Shown here: one piece after another, positions 26,074 through 34,350 of the stretch | How the letters are laid out: each line of letters opens with the position of its first letter | Numbering within the stretch: the first letter of the stretch is position 1 | NCBI GenBank assembly: GCA_964431385.1 | Contig: CAYSJM010000020.1 | Coordinates: forward strand, 1 to 47,866 | Direction of reading: 5' to 3' | Length of the DNA: 47,866 nt | Origin: UTCHB3 sp964431385 | GTDB taxonomy: Bacteria; Bacteroidota; Ignavibacteria; Ignavibacteriales; Ignavibacteriaceae | The notes under the pieces: model-generated | What the model was told of the DNA's origin: nothing | The model's database searches: none | What the model saw: only the letters and a program-made list of their open reading frames with translations | Program-made: the position numbers and the translations under genes

Positions 26074-26099
26074 TAATACCTAATACCTAATACCTAATT
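26074..26099 (-). repeat. Tandem TTAGGTA heptamer array overlapping the rplI stop
   Basis: In the sense of rplI, the TAG stop is itself the start of TAGGTATTAGGTATTAGG repeats. They have the same sense relative to their gene as the array at 25731 has to its own gene, so the two arrays face each other. Confidence 0.85.
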
Positions 26100-26543
26100 C
26101 TGTTCTTTTACGACAAAGACTTTGATCTTTGCAGTTACGGAAGAATGAAGTTTTACAGGTACATCGTAGATACCGAGAGCTTTGATCGGTTCGTGAAGTT
26201 CGATAGATCTTTTGTCGAGATCAAATCCTTTTTCTTTCAAACCGTCAGCTATCATTTGTGAGGTAACGGAACCGAAGAGTTTATCTTCTTCACCGGCTTG
26301 AACGATAAGTTCAATTTTCACATTTTCGATATCGGTAGCGAGCTGGTTTGCAGCAGCAACTTCTTTTTCTCTTCTTTTAACGATAAGTTTTTTCTCATCT
26401 TCAATAGCTTTGAGGTTGCCTTTTAGGGCAGCATAAGCATATTTTTTTGGGATGAGGTAGTTGAGAGCGTAACCTTCATTTACTTCGATGGTATCGCCGA
26501 CCTGACCAAGAGAATCGATGTTTTGTCTTAATATTACTTTCAT
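26094..26543 (-). CDS. rplI: 50S ribosomal protein L9
   Basis: A 149-residue L9 with the N-terminal MKVILRQNIDSLGQVGD..NEGYALNYLIPKKYA pattern, the long connecting helix and the C-terminal domain with KLFGSVTSQMIADGLK. The ATG at 26543 follows AGGAGAAG by about eight bases; the GTG at 26549 is too close to it. It is the last gene of the rpsF-ssb-rpsR-rplI group. The stop codon is embedded in a heptamer repeat. Confidence 0.96.
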   Translation of the reverse strand: MKVILRQNIDSLGQVGDTIEVNEGYALNYLIPKKYAYAALKGNLKAIEDEKKLIVKRREKEVAAANQLATDIENVKIELIVQAGEEDKLFGSVTSQMIADGLKEKGFDLDKRSIELHEPIKALGIYDVPVKLHSSVTAKIKVFVVKEQN

Positions 26544-26561
26544 AATCACTTCTCCTATTGG

Positions 26562-26834
26562 TTATTTCACAGAATCAGCGACATAAGGCAGAATAGCCAT
26601 GTGTCTTGCTCTTTTGATAGCTGTGGTTAATTGGCGGTGATATTTAGCACATGTACCGGTAATTCGTTTAGGGATAATTTTACCCTGTTCTGTAACGAAT
26701 TTCTGGAGGAGCTTCACATCTTTGTAATCGATATATTTGATGCCCATCTGGGTAAATCTACAGACTTTATTGGGCTTCAACATACGCATCTTGTTTCTGT
26801 TGTTGCTAAAGTTATTGTTGTTGTTATGTATCAT
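26562..26834 (-). CDS. rpsR: 30S ribosomal protein S18
   Basis: A 90-residue S18 with the conserved YIDYKDVKLLQKFVTEQGKI and RITGTCAKYHRQLTTAIKRAR pieces. An N-terminal Asn-rich stretch (HNNNNNFSNNRNK) precedes the KVCRF motif and is unusual but plausible in this group. Two bases lie after the ssb stop. S18 binds S6 on the 30S platform, and both genes lie in this operon. Confidence 0.96.
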   Translation of the reverse strand: MIHNNNNNFSNNRNKMRMLKPNKVCRFTQMGIKYIDYKDVKLLQKFVTEQGKIIPKRITGTCAKYHRQLTTAIKRARHMAILPYVADSVK

Positions 26835-26836
26835 AA

Positions 26837-27310
26837 TTACTCTTTAATAAGTTTGGATTCTTCTTCAGTAAGGAACTTGTCGAAAGAATCGGATGTGTAA
26901 CCGGCGGAATCATCGTCATAGTCGGAAATAGCTTCTTCATAGACTTCTTCACCGGTCGGTTTAAATCGTTTATTAAGGAATTGAATCCGTCTTGCTTTGA
27001 TCTCAACGATACTACGGCTATTACCATCGTCACCTCTCCAGGTGCGCGATTGCAATTCACCATCGACGAGTACAGCTGAACCCTTTCTTACACGCTCACG
27101 GCAACTTTCAGCCAATTTGTTCCAAGCAACAATTCCAACAAAACAAACATCTTCCTGCCATTGGCTACCGGAATCCTTAAATTTTCTGTTGGATGCGATG
27201 GTAAAATTGACAACAGGAGTACCGTTGGTAGTGTGCCTGTAAACTGGGTCTTTTGTTAAGTTACCGGCAATAACCACATAGTTTATTTCCGGCATCTTCA
27301 ACTCAGCCAT
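26837..27310 (-). CDS. ssb: Single-stranded DNA-binding protein lacking the usual acidic tip
   Basis: A 157-residue OB-fold SSB (INYVVIAGNLTKDP, ASNRKFKDSG, WNKLAESCRERVRKGSAVLVDGEL in part). It sits between rpsF and rpsR as in many bacteria. It differs at the end: the tail is FLTEEESKLIKE with acidic residues but no DDDIPF-type tip that recruits partner proteins. The ATG at 27310 follows GAGGAGATC. It may be a specialised paralogue or still the main SSB. Confidence 0.93.
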   Translation of the reverse strand: MAELKMPEINYVVIAGNLTKDPVYRHTTNGTPVVNFTIASNRKFKDSGSQWQEDVCFVGIVAWNKLAESCRERVRKGSAVLVDGELQSRTWRGDDGNSRSIVEIKARRIQFLNKRFKPTGEEVYEEAISDYDDDSAGYTSDSFDKFLTEEESKLIKE

Positions 27311-27332
27311 AATTGATCTCCTCTATTCATAT

Positions 27333-27884
27333 CTACTTCGACTGTTCGTCGGTATCGTCAGTCTTCTGAGCTTCAACTTCTTCTGCTGCTTCAATAACGG
27401 GAGTTTCTGCCACTTCAACAGCAGTCTCCTCTACAACCGCAACGGGTTCAGCTTCAACTTCAACCGCAACTTCATCAGCAACGGCTTCAATTTCTTCTTC
27501 GGCTTCTTCAGTTACTTCTTCAAATTCAACTGCTTCAAGAAGAGCAGCAGCTTCAGCTTCAGTTTTTCTTGTAGCGAAATATTCAAGAGCTTCTTTTTCG
27601 AGTCTGATAGTAAGGAATCTTACTACAGCTTCGTCAATTTTAAGAAGTCTTTCAAGTTCAGCAATAAGATCAACCGGAGCTTCGAACCGATAGATTATAT
27701 AGTAGCCAATTCTGTTTTTGTTGATAGTGTAAGCAAGTCTTTTCCTGCCCCACTTTTCAGTTTCCGATATAACGCCACCACCTTCGGTGATTATACCGGT
27801 GATCTTAACCACTTCGGTTTCGATCTGTTCGTCATCCAGAGCCGCATTAATAATTACGGCTGTTTCATAGTGATTTCTTCTCAA
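27333..27884 (-). CDS. rpsF: 30S ribosomal protein S6 with long acidic tail
   Basis: The first ~95 residues are S6: HYETAVIINAALDDEQIETEV, GGGVISETEKWGRKRLAY, then the IGYYIIYRFEAP strand. S6 is usually 95-135 residues; here a further ~85 residues are almost only Glu, Ala, Val and Thr (EEVTEEAEEEIEAVADE and repeated VAVE/EEV units). The start is a TTG at 27884 just after GGGAGG; no ATG fits the N-terminus RRNHYE. A hairpin lies upstream at 27906. First gene of the ribosomal group, downstream of hppA on the same strand. Confidence 0.93.
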   Translation of the reverse strand: MRRNHYETAVIINAALDDEQIETEVVKITGIITEGGGVISETEKWGRKRLAYTINKNRIGYYIIYRFEAPVDLIAELERLLKIDEAVVRFLTIRLEKEALEYFATRKTEAEAAALLEAVEFEEVTEEAEEEIEAVADEVAVEVEAEPVAVVEETAVEVAETPVIEAAEEVEAQKTDDTDEQSK

Positions 27885-27905
27885 GAATCCTCCCTATGGG
27901 CAATG

Positions 27906-27927
27906 ACCCGGTTTTGGGAAACCGGGT
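27906..27927 (-). promoter_or_regulatory. rpsF leader hairpin
   Basis: ACCCGGTTT and AAACCGGGT form a perfect 9-bp stem around TGGG between the hppA stop and the rpsF start. No T-run follows in the operon sense, so it is not a typical terminator. The rpsF leader is a known place for S6:S18-binding RNA that often includes a CCG element, and a CCGG is present, but I cannot show that structure here. Confidence 0.4.
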
Positions 27928-27962
27928 AGGGTTAATAAATAAATGAACAATTAACAATAAAA

Positions 27963-30179
27963 CTATTTAATAAGTGGTGCAATAACGAGAGCTACCACAG
28001 ACATCAATTTAATAAGGATATTAAGTGATGGACCGGAAGTATCCTTAAACGGATCACCAACAGTATCACCTACAACGGCTGCTTTATGCGGGTCGGAACC
28101 TTTATAATACATTTTTCCGTCGTGTTCCACACCTTCTTCAAACATTTTCTTTGCGTTATCCCAGGCACCACCTGCGTTCGACTGAAAGATAGCCATAAGA
28201 ACGCCGGTAACTGTAACACCGGCGAGTAAACCGCCGAGCATCTCGGGACCACCAAAGAAGCCTGCAAGAACAGGGACTATGACAGCAAGCAAACTGGGAA
28301 GAACCATCTGTTTGATAGCTGATGCAGTCGAAATCTCAACGCATTTTCCATATTCAGCTTTACCTTCTGCAGCATCAAAAGTATTTTGGTCGGCTTTCGA
28401 CCATTCATCTCTCTCTTTTCCTTCATTTTTACGCATTACGCTTAAAGCGGCGTTAAGTTCAGGAATGGATGCAAATTGTCTTCTAACTTCTTCAATCATC
28501 GACATGGCAGCTTTACCAACCGCCATCATCGCCATTGCGGAGAAGAGGAAAGGAACAGCTCCACCGAGGAAGAGACCTGCGATAACTTTAGCTTTTGAGA
28601 TGTCAATCACTTTTAAGTCAGCTGCCGTCATGAACGCACCAAAAAGAGCGAGAGCCGTGAGTGCAGCGGAACCTATGGCAAAACCTTTTCCGATGGCTGC
28701 TGTTGTGTTGCCAACTGCATCAAGTTTATCGGTTCTTTCTCTTACCTCTTTTGGCAAGTCAGCCATCTGAGCGATACCACCTGCGTTGTCTGAAATTGGA
28801 CCGTAAGCATCAACTGCGAGCTGGATACCGAGGTTGGAGAGCATTCCAACAGCAGATATTGCTATACCGTAGAGACCGGCGAGTTCAAATGAAACAACTA
28901 TTGCAAAAGCAATAATTATGATTGGAATCGCAGTTGACATCATACCGGTACTTAAGCCGGCGATAATATTGGTTGCAGAGCCGGTCATCGACTGGCGGAC
29001 AATATTCATTACAGGACCTTTTCCGGTACCTGTGTAATATTCAGTAACGAGACCGATTAACAGTCCGGCTACAAGTCCTATTACTGTAGCTATAAAAACG
29101 CCGTTCGAAGTATATTCTCTCACTTCACCGTAAAGAGGGTCATTATAAGACCAGGCTCCGGGGAGCATATACTGAATAAGGAACCAAAGCCCGATTATTG
29201 TAAAGAACGAAGATAAAAGTTCACCCGTGTTAAGAGCTTTCTGCGGATCGCCGCCCTCTTTAACCTTAACAAAATATGTACCGATGATCGACATTACAAT
29301 TCCGAGTGCTGCGATAGCGAGGGGAAGAATAACTGCCCCGAGGCCTTCGAAGTGCTCTGAAAACGATTGAATCGGAATAAAAGCCGCACCAAGTACCATG
29401 GTTCCAACTATTGCCCCTACATAGCTTTCAAAAAGATCGGCTCCCATACCTGCAACATCACCGACATTATCGCCGACATTATCAGCGATGGTGGCGGGGT
29501 TCAGGGGATGATCTTCAGGAATTCCTGCTTCAACTTTTCCTACAAGGTCTGCACCAACATCAGCAGCCTTTGTATAAATACCACCGCCGACTCTTGCGAA
29601 AAGGGCAATCGAAGAGGCACCGAATGAAAAACCTGTTATAACTGTGATAACTTTACTTACTGCATTAGCGAGAAGTGCCTTATCAGCAAAAACATCGTGT
29701 GTTAACCAAAGCTGTGAGTAGATGGTCAGAAGTAAACCAAGACCAAGCACTCCGAGACCAACAACGCCGAGACCCATGACACTTCCACCTGTAAAGGCGA
29801 TATTCAGGGCAGCTCCGAGGCTGGTTCTGGCTGCGTGAGTGGTTCGCACATTAGCTTTTGTAGCAGCTCTCATACCGATAAAACCGGCTAAAGCAGAGCA
29901 AAAAGCTCCTAAAATAAAGGAAACAGCAACTAAAGGATGTGAATCTTCCTTCATGTTGGCAGTAACCGCAAGCAGAATAGCAACAAATGCTACAAAGATT
30001 GCGAGAATTTTATACTCCGCTTTCAAGAAAGCCATAGCACCTTCGGCTATGTATCCTGATATGCGGCTCATCTTCTCTGTGCCTGTTTCTTGTTTGGCTA
30101 TCCAGTTTGCTTTCAAATAAGTGAAAAGCAAGCCAAGAATACCAAACAAAGGCAAAATATAGATGATATATTTCTCCAT
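27963..30179 (-). CDS. hppA: Membrane-bound ion-pumping pyrophosphatase (K+-dependent type)
   Basis: A 738-residue polytopic protein that couples PPi hydrolysis to H+ or Na+ transport, with about sixteen TM segments. Substrate motifs include DVGADLVGKVE (207-217), NVGDNVGDVAG and the C-terminal GDTVGDPFKDTSGP. The K+-dependence site reads GNTTAAIGKG (490-499), with Ala494 and Gly497 at the positions that are Lys and Thr in K+-independent enzymes. Na+ or H+ selectivity is not settled. The ATG directly follows the pth stop (TAAATG). Confidence 0.95.
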   Translation of the reverse strand: MEKYIIYILPLFGILGLLFTYLKANWIAKQETGTEKMSRISGYIAEGAMAFLKAEYKILAIFVAFVAILLAVTANMKEDSHPLVAVSFILGAFCSALAGFIGMRAATKANVRTTHAARTSLGAALNIAFTGGSVMGLGVVGLGVLGLGLLLTIYSQLWLTHDVFADKALLANAVSKVITVITGFSFGASSIALFARVGGGIYTKAADVGADLVGKVEAGIPEDHPLNPATIADNVGDNVGDVAGMGADLFESYVGAIVGTMVLGAAFIPIQSFSEHFEGLGAVILPLAIAALGIVMSIIGTYFVKVKEGGDPQKALNTGELLSSFFTIIGLWFLIQYMLPGAWSYNDPLYGEVREYTSNGVFIATVIGLVAGLLIGLVTEYYTGTGKGPVMNIVRQSMTGSATNIIAGLSTGMMSTAIPIIIIAFAIVVSFELAGLYGIAISAVGMLSNLGIQLAVDAYGPISDNAGGIAQMADLPKEVRERTDKLDAVGNTTAAIGKGFAIGSAALTALALFGAFMTAADLKVIDISKAKVIAGLFLGGAVPFLFSAMAMMAVGKAAMSMIEEVRRQFASIPELNAALSVMRKNEGKERDEWSKADQNTFDAAEGKAEYGKCVEISTASAIKQMVLPSLLAVIVPVLAGFFGGPEMLGGLLAGVTVTGVLMAIFQSNAGGAWDNAKKMFEEGVEHDGKMYYKGSDPHKAAVVGDTVGDPFKDTSGPSLNILIKLMSVVALVIAPLIK

Positions 30180-30782
30180 TTAATCTCCCGGATTAATTAT
30201 TTGCCGTTTGGGTTTATTTACCATTTTACTGTTGGCATCGAGCAGCCCTTTTACGCCCGAAGCAATAAAACTGTTCACTAATTCAAAACAACTTTCCATA
30301 ATGCCCGACATAAGTTCCTCTTCCTCTTTTGTAAAAGGTTCAAGGACAAAGTCAGCCATCTCACCGGGACGGAAGTGGTTTCCTACTCCGATACGGATTC
30401 TTGGGAAGTTGTCATTTTCTATGGCATAAATAATTGAGCTGATACCATTGTGACCACCGTCTCCGCCTTTTTGTTTGACTTTGAAGGTGCCCGGCATCAG
30501 ATTGATCTCATCATGAATAACGAGTAAATCCTCCGGGGAGGAACCGTACTCGTCCAATACATCTTTAACGGCATTACCGCTTAAATTAACATAGGTAACA
30601 GGTTTTACAAGCAAGAAGGGGTTCCCGTTAATGGAGCCCCGTGCTGAGTAAAAATCATATTTAGAGGGTGAAAACTTTAATGAGTGCAAAGCTGCAAATC
30701 TGTCAAGAAAGATAAAACCCGCATTGTGTCGGGTTTTTTCATATCTTTTACCCGGATTTCCGAGCCCTGTAATAATCTTCAA
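30180..30782 (-). CDS. pth: Peptidyl-tRNA hydrolase
   Basis: A 200-residue Pth, which recycles peptidyl-tRNA. Catalytic H19 (KTRHNAG), N10 (GLGNPGKRY), N69 (VNLSGNAV region) and D91 (VIHDEINLMPG) are present, as is GGDGGHNGI in the substrate region. Directly adjacent to rplY (two bases) and hppA (no gap). A longer basic tail (KMVNKPKRQIINPG) is seen at the C-terminus. Confidence 0.96.
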   Translation of the reverse strand: MKIITGLGNPGKRYEKTRHNAGFIFLDRFAALHSLKFSPSKYDFYSARGSINGNPFLLVKPVTYVNLSGNAVKDVLDEYGSSPEDLLVIHDEINLMPGTFKVKQKGGDGGHNGISSIIYAIENDNFPRIRIGVGNHFRPGEMADFVLEPFTKEEEELMSGIMESCFELVNSFIASGVKGLLDANSKMVNKPKRQIINPGD

Positions 30783-30784
30783 AG

Positions 30785-31414
30785 TTATTCGTCGTCTTTA
30801 TCCTTGCCTCTGGCGATAACTTCAGGTTCTTTCATTTCTTCTTCCTGATCGACAGGTATTTCGACACCGCGAGGAATGGTGATAGTGCAGAGCACAGTTT
30901 CAGCGGGGTGAAGAATTGTAAGATTTTCCAGGTTTAATCTGCCGACATTAAAGCTGTGACCAAGTTTCAGCGGTGCAACATCTACCGTGATAGCGTTTGG
31001 CAAGTCTTTTGGCAAGCACTGAATAGTAAGTTTGTGAAGGTTGATCTGAAGCTGACCACCTTGAATAACGCCAATAGAGTTTCCTTCATATTTTACAGGA
31101 ACATCTATGGTAACTTTTTCACCTTTGGTAAGACCATACATATCGAAGTGGATAATTCTGTCAGTTACAGGGTCAACCTGCACATCTTTAAGCACACACT
31201 GATAAGTTTCGTTACCTTCAATCTCGAGATTGATAAGGTAGCTTTTTGAGGTGAAATAGATTTGTTTGATGGAATTTTCAAGTGCTTCTATTGCAACAGG
31301 CTCTGTCTTGTTAGCGTAGAAGATGCCCGGTACTTTAGCTTGGCTCTTTAATTGATTCCTTCCAGATTTTCCAAAAAGTGTCCTTACAGACGCGTTTACA
31401 ACCTTTGTTTCCAT
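30785..31414 (-). CDS. rplY: 50S ribosomal protein L25/TL5/Ctc
   Basis: A 209-residue two-domain L25 of the CTC/TL5 type. The N-terminal 5S rRNA-binding domain is ASVRTLFGKSGRNQLKSQAKVPG and YQCVLKDVQVDPVTDRIIHFDM in part; the C-terminal domain contains VPVKYEGNSIGVIQGGQL. The end is acidic (EEEMKEPEV...KDKDDE). It lies 20 bp after prs and is tightly linked to pth, a common rplY-pth pairing. Confidence 0.94.
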   Translation of the reverse strand: METKVVNASVRTLFGKSGRNQLKSQAKVPGIFYANKTEPVAIEALENSIKQIYFTSKSYLINLEIEGNETYQCVLKDVQVDPVTDRIIHFDMYGLTKGEKVTIDVPVKYEGNSIGVIQGGQLQINLHKLTIQCLPKDLPNAITVDVAPLKLGHSFNVGRLNLENLTILHPAETVLCTITIPRGVEIPVDQEEEMKEPEVIARGKDKDDE

Positions 31415-31434
31415 TTGTTTCTCCGTTAAGGCAA

Positions 31435-32406
31435 TTACCCTTTATCCTTGTCGAATAAAGAACTGATTGACTCGTGTTTGTTGATTCTTAATATAGCCTC
31501 ACCAAAAATGGCTGAAGCGCTAAGTACCTGAATTTTGTTTCCTAATTTATCAAGTTTGTCTTCATCGATAGGAATTGTATCGAGGACAAATATTTTCTCT
31601 ATTTCAGAGTCGAGAATTCTGTCACATGCGGGTCCGGAAAGGACGGGATGTGTAACAGATGCGTAAATTTTATTGGCACCTCTTTTTTTGAGAGATTCCA
31701 CAGTACTCTTAAAAGTGCCGGCGGTATCGATAAGGTCGTCAACAATGAGGACATCTTTACCTTCGACATCTCCGATAATGTGAGCAATTTCGGCGACATT
31801 TTGTGCAGGTCGTCGTTTATCGCTAACCACAAGGGAGGCATCAAGTTTGTTCGCGTAAGCTCGTGCCATCTTAATGCCACCCACATCGGGTGAGATAACC
31901 GCGAGATTATCGCTTAAATGCTTTAGCTCGTTATAAAATACAATTGAACCATAAAGGTGATCGAAGGGGATATCGAAGAATCCCTGGATCTGTGGGGTAT
32001 GCAAATCCATTGTGATCACACGGTCGGCACCTGCAGAAGTGATCAGGTTCGCCACGAGTTTAGCTGTAATAGCCACTCTTGGCTGATCTTTTCTGTCTTG
32101 CCGGGCATATCCAAAATATGGAATTATAGCCGTGATCCGCTTAGCGGAAGCCCTTTTGGCTGCATCAAGCATTATGAGCAGCTCCATCAAATTTTCAGCC
32201 GGGGGGTTGGTGGACTGGACGAGGTAAACATCGCTTCCGCGAACATTCTCCCCATATTTTACCCAGATCTCGCCATCGCTGAACTTTTTGATCTCTAATG
32301 CCCCGAGTCTCTTGTCAACATCTAAACGCCTGCCCATATAGTTTACTATTTTTTCGGCAAGCTGACGATTTGATCTTCCTGAGAAGACCTTTATTTCGGA
32401 ATCCAT
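31435..32406 (-). CDS. prs: Ribose-phosphate pyrophosphokinase
   Basis: A 323-residue PRPP synthase (ribose 5-phosphate + ATP to PRPP + AMP). The ATP/regulatory site FSDGEIWV, the flexible loop YFGYARQDRKDQPR, MDLHTPQIQGFFD and the ribose phosphate loop VLIVDDLIDTAGT are present. First gene of the long minus-strand run prs-rplY-pth-hppA. The 103-bp gap to the glycosyltransferase upstream should hold its promoter. Confidence 0.96.
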   Translation of the reverse strand: MDSEIKVFSGRSNRQLAEKIVNYMGRRLDVDKRLGALEIKKFSDGEIWVKYGENVRGSDVYLVQSTNPPAENLMELLIMLDAAKRASAKRITAIIPYFGYARQDRKDQPRVAITAKLVANLITSAGADRVITMDLHTPQIQGFFDIPFDHLYGSIVFYNELKHLSDNLAVISPDVGGIKMARAYANKLDASLVVSDKRRPAQNVAEIAHIIGDVEGKDVLIVDDLIDTAGTFKSTVESLKKRGANKIYASVTHPVLSGPACDRILDSEIEKIFVLDTIPIDEDKLDKLGNKIQVLSASAIFGEAILRINKHESISSLFDKDKG

Positions 32407-32484
32407 GGTGTTCCAAAAATTTAAAGAAATATAGCTTACAAATATAGGGAATGAGTATCAGGAAATCAAGAAAAATAATTTTCT

Positions 32485-32509
32485 GACTAAAACAGCTGTT
32501 TGGGTAGTC
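32485..32509 (-). terminator. Possible weak terminator of the polysaccharide gene run
   Basis: GACTA and TAGTC flank an AAACAGCTGTTT palindrome just after the glycosyltransferase stop. In the minus sense A/T-rich sequence (AGAAAATTATTTTTC) follows but not a clean T-run. Confidence 0.3.
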
Positions 32510-33346
32510 TTACAGGTCTGTGGAAACTGTTATTTCAGGAGTTTTTCTGTTACTACAATAACGGTTAAAAATATTTTGAAGATTGGTTGTTACCTCCTCC
32601 GGTGAGGAGTCAGGAGTTTTATATGGGATATGACCGTGTTTTAGTCTGTAATATCTCGAAAAGATTCTAAAATAGAGCATAAACGAAAAATTGTTTTTGC
32701 GGATGGAGCTTTTTGTCAGGTCGGTATCCTGATCGTCTATCATTTCACTGCTGCCAAAAACATCAGCAAACCACCAGAAAGGAGGATGCCCCGAAAGTTT
32801 TGTAATTCTGGTTGTAAGATCTACATGTTCCCAGGCGTTGTAATACCACTCATCTATCAAGCCTGCTTTTTCGAGAATTTCTCTGGTAAAGTAGGAAAAA
32901 GCCCCGGGGATGTGTTCATTCAGAATAACAAGAGGTACCCCGTCGTATGATGCCAAACCCCTTATTTTTGGTGAACCGTCCTCATTTTTGTTGAGGGGAC
33001 CGTGATAAGCGTAGTTAAAATGCTGGATTCCGGTTTTTTTTGAAACGGCTATATATTTTTCAAATACCGAAGTATCTTTTATTAGAATGTCATCTTCGAG
33101 AATAAATATATGATCACACCCCTTTGCGAGGAGGTATCTCATTGCATCATTTTTTGATTTCCCCACGCCCTTGTTTTTTTGATGCTGGATAATCTTAACT
33201 TCCCTTCCTGAGTAAGTGTGCGATGGATATGGTTTGCCGTCATTTACAACCACAAGTTCGTCACATGAGGGAATTGAGAGGAAAAGATTCTTAAAAAACT
33301 CTTCTCTTTCGAATGTTACAATTCCGACACCAATTTTTTCACTCAT
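32510..33346 (-). CDS. Family 2-type glycosyltransferase (galactosyltransferase-like)
   Basis: A 278-residue GT-A fold protein. The Rossmann start is GVGIVTFEREEFF, then VVNDG, and a DxD-type metal site IFILEDDI (near 92-98). A substrate helix region contains FSYFTREILEKAG and NAWEHVDLTTR, similar to galactosyl/N-acetylgalactosaminyl transferases. No membrane segments, so cytoplasmic. Last gene of the polysaccharide run; its start overlaps the previous gene by four bases (ATGA). Confidence 0.85.
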   Translation of the reverse strand: MSEKIGVGIVTFEREEFFKNLFLSIPSCDELVVVNDGKPYPSHTYSGREVKIIQHQKNKGVGKSKNDAMRYLLAKGCDHIFILEDDILIKDTSVFEKYIAVSKKTGIQHFNYAYHGPLNKNEDGSPKIRGLASYDGVPLVILNEHIPGAFSYFTREILEKAGLIDEWYYNAWEHVDLTTRITKLSGHPPFWWFADVFGSSEMIDDQDTDLTKSSIRKNNFSFMLYFRIFSRYYRLKHGHIPYKTPDSSPEEVTTNLQNIFNRYCSNRKTPEITVSTDL

Positions 33347-34347
33347 ATCAGTCCCTTTGATCGGAGATGTTTTTCATAATTTTGTATATAAACCGCTTTA
33401 GGGAAGTTTTTGAATCCGGCAATTATTTTCTTTACAGCGTTAAAATCACCTTTTCGCTCAGACATTACCGCCATAATCCAATAGATAGTTTCATAATTTA
33501 TTACCGGATCGGCTGACAGTTTCCACATCACTGCGGAAAGTTGGACGGGAAGAAAACGGAAGAATTGCATCAACCTTGTAATTTCTGTGCTTGTCTCTAT
33601 TAAGCCATTATCAAGAAGATGATTTATTAATTCGAGTTTAATTTTGAAAGCTTCAGAAGTGGTTTTATCAAGATTCTGATATTCTTTATTCTCATCTGCG
33701 GGAGAGCGGAAATAGACACCAAGAGTGCCATTAACTTTTTGAATATCATATACTTTACTCACATCCGCAACAAATTTGAAGTCGCCCGTCACTTCAAAAG
33801 AACCATCAAACTTTATGTTGTGTCGTGTATGTACTTCCCGCCGCCAAAGTGATTGTGGGCCGCACATGTAACCATTCAACAAGCGGAGCGGGGAATATAA
33901 ATCGGTAGTTTTAACGGGTCTTTCATTTTTTTCTGCCTCCTCGAATGATTCATTTTCAATGGGGGAGACAAAATAATCACCGTAAACCAGCCCTGTTTTT
34001 TCATCTTTCTGAATTTCTGATATCAGCCTCTCTATTGCAAAGGGAGCAAGCCGGTCGTCAACATTGGCATTGGTAATGAATTTGCCCGACGACATTTCAA
34101 TCCCTCTGTTCCAAGAGGTGTACATACTTTCAGTTTCAGGTGTTCTAAGATATTTGATGTTGTCGTTTCCGGGAAGATATTCATCAATTATTTTTTTTTC
34201 ATTTTGAGGGGAATTACTGTCAACTATTACAATTTCAAGCTCTTTCCCAATTGATTGTGCGAGGAGGTCTTCGATTCTTCCCCGGATGAATTTTTCACCT
34301 TTAAAGAGTGAAATTATGGCTGAAGCTGTGTAAGAGGTATTAGCCAA
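33343..34347 (-). CDS. Family 2 glycosyltransferase
   Basis: A 334-residue GT2 with ASAIISLFKGEKFIRGRIEDLLAQ, LEIVIVDSNSP and the donor motif TNANVDDRLAP (Asp-Asp near residue 96-98). The acceptor domain has CGPQSLWRREVHTRHN in parts. Adds a sugar to a lipid-linked surface glycan, donor unknown. Overlaps the downstream glycosyltransferase by four bases and lies three bases after the flippase. Confidence 0.88.
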   Translation of the reverse strand: MANTSYTASAIISLFKGEKFIRGRIEDLLAQSIGKELEIVIVDSNSPQNEKKIIDEYLPGNDNIKYLRTPETESMYTSWNRGIEMSSGKFITNANVDDRLAPFAIERLISEIQKDEKTGLVYGDYFVSPIENESFEEAEKNERPVKTTDLYSPLRLLNGYMCGPQSLWRREVHTRHNIKFDGSFEVTGDFKFVADVSKVYDIQKVNGTLGVYFRSPADENKEYQNLDKTTSEAFKIKLELINHLLDNGLIETSTEITRLMQFFRFLPVQLSAVMWKLSADPVINYETIYWIMAVMSERKGDFNAVKKIIAGFKNFPKAVYIQNYEKHLRSKGLI

Positions 34348-34350
34348 AGT

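Noticed and set aside
28279..28770. 163-residue antisense ORF inside hppA
   Set aside because: It mirrors the codon bias of hppA on the other strand and has no recognised domain or ribosome site.
32407..32509. Riboswitch upstream of prs
   Set aside because: Only 100 bases with a small palindrome; no conserved purine or PRPP aptamer core visible by eye.
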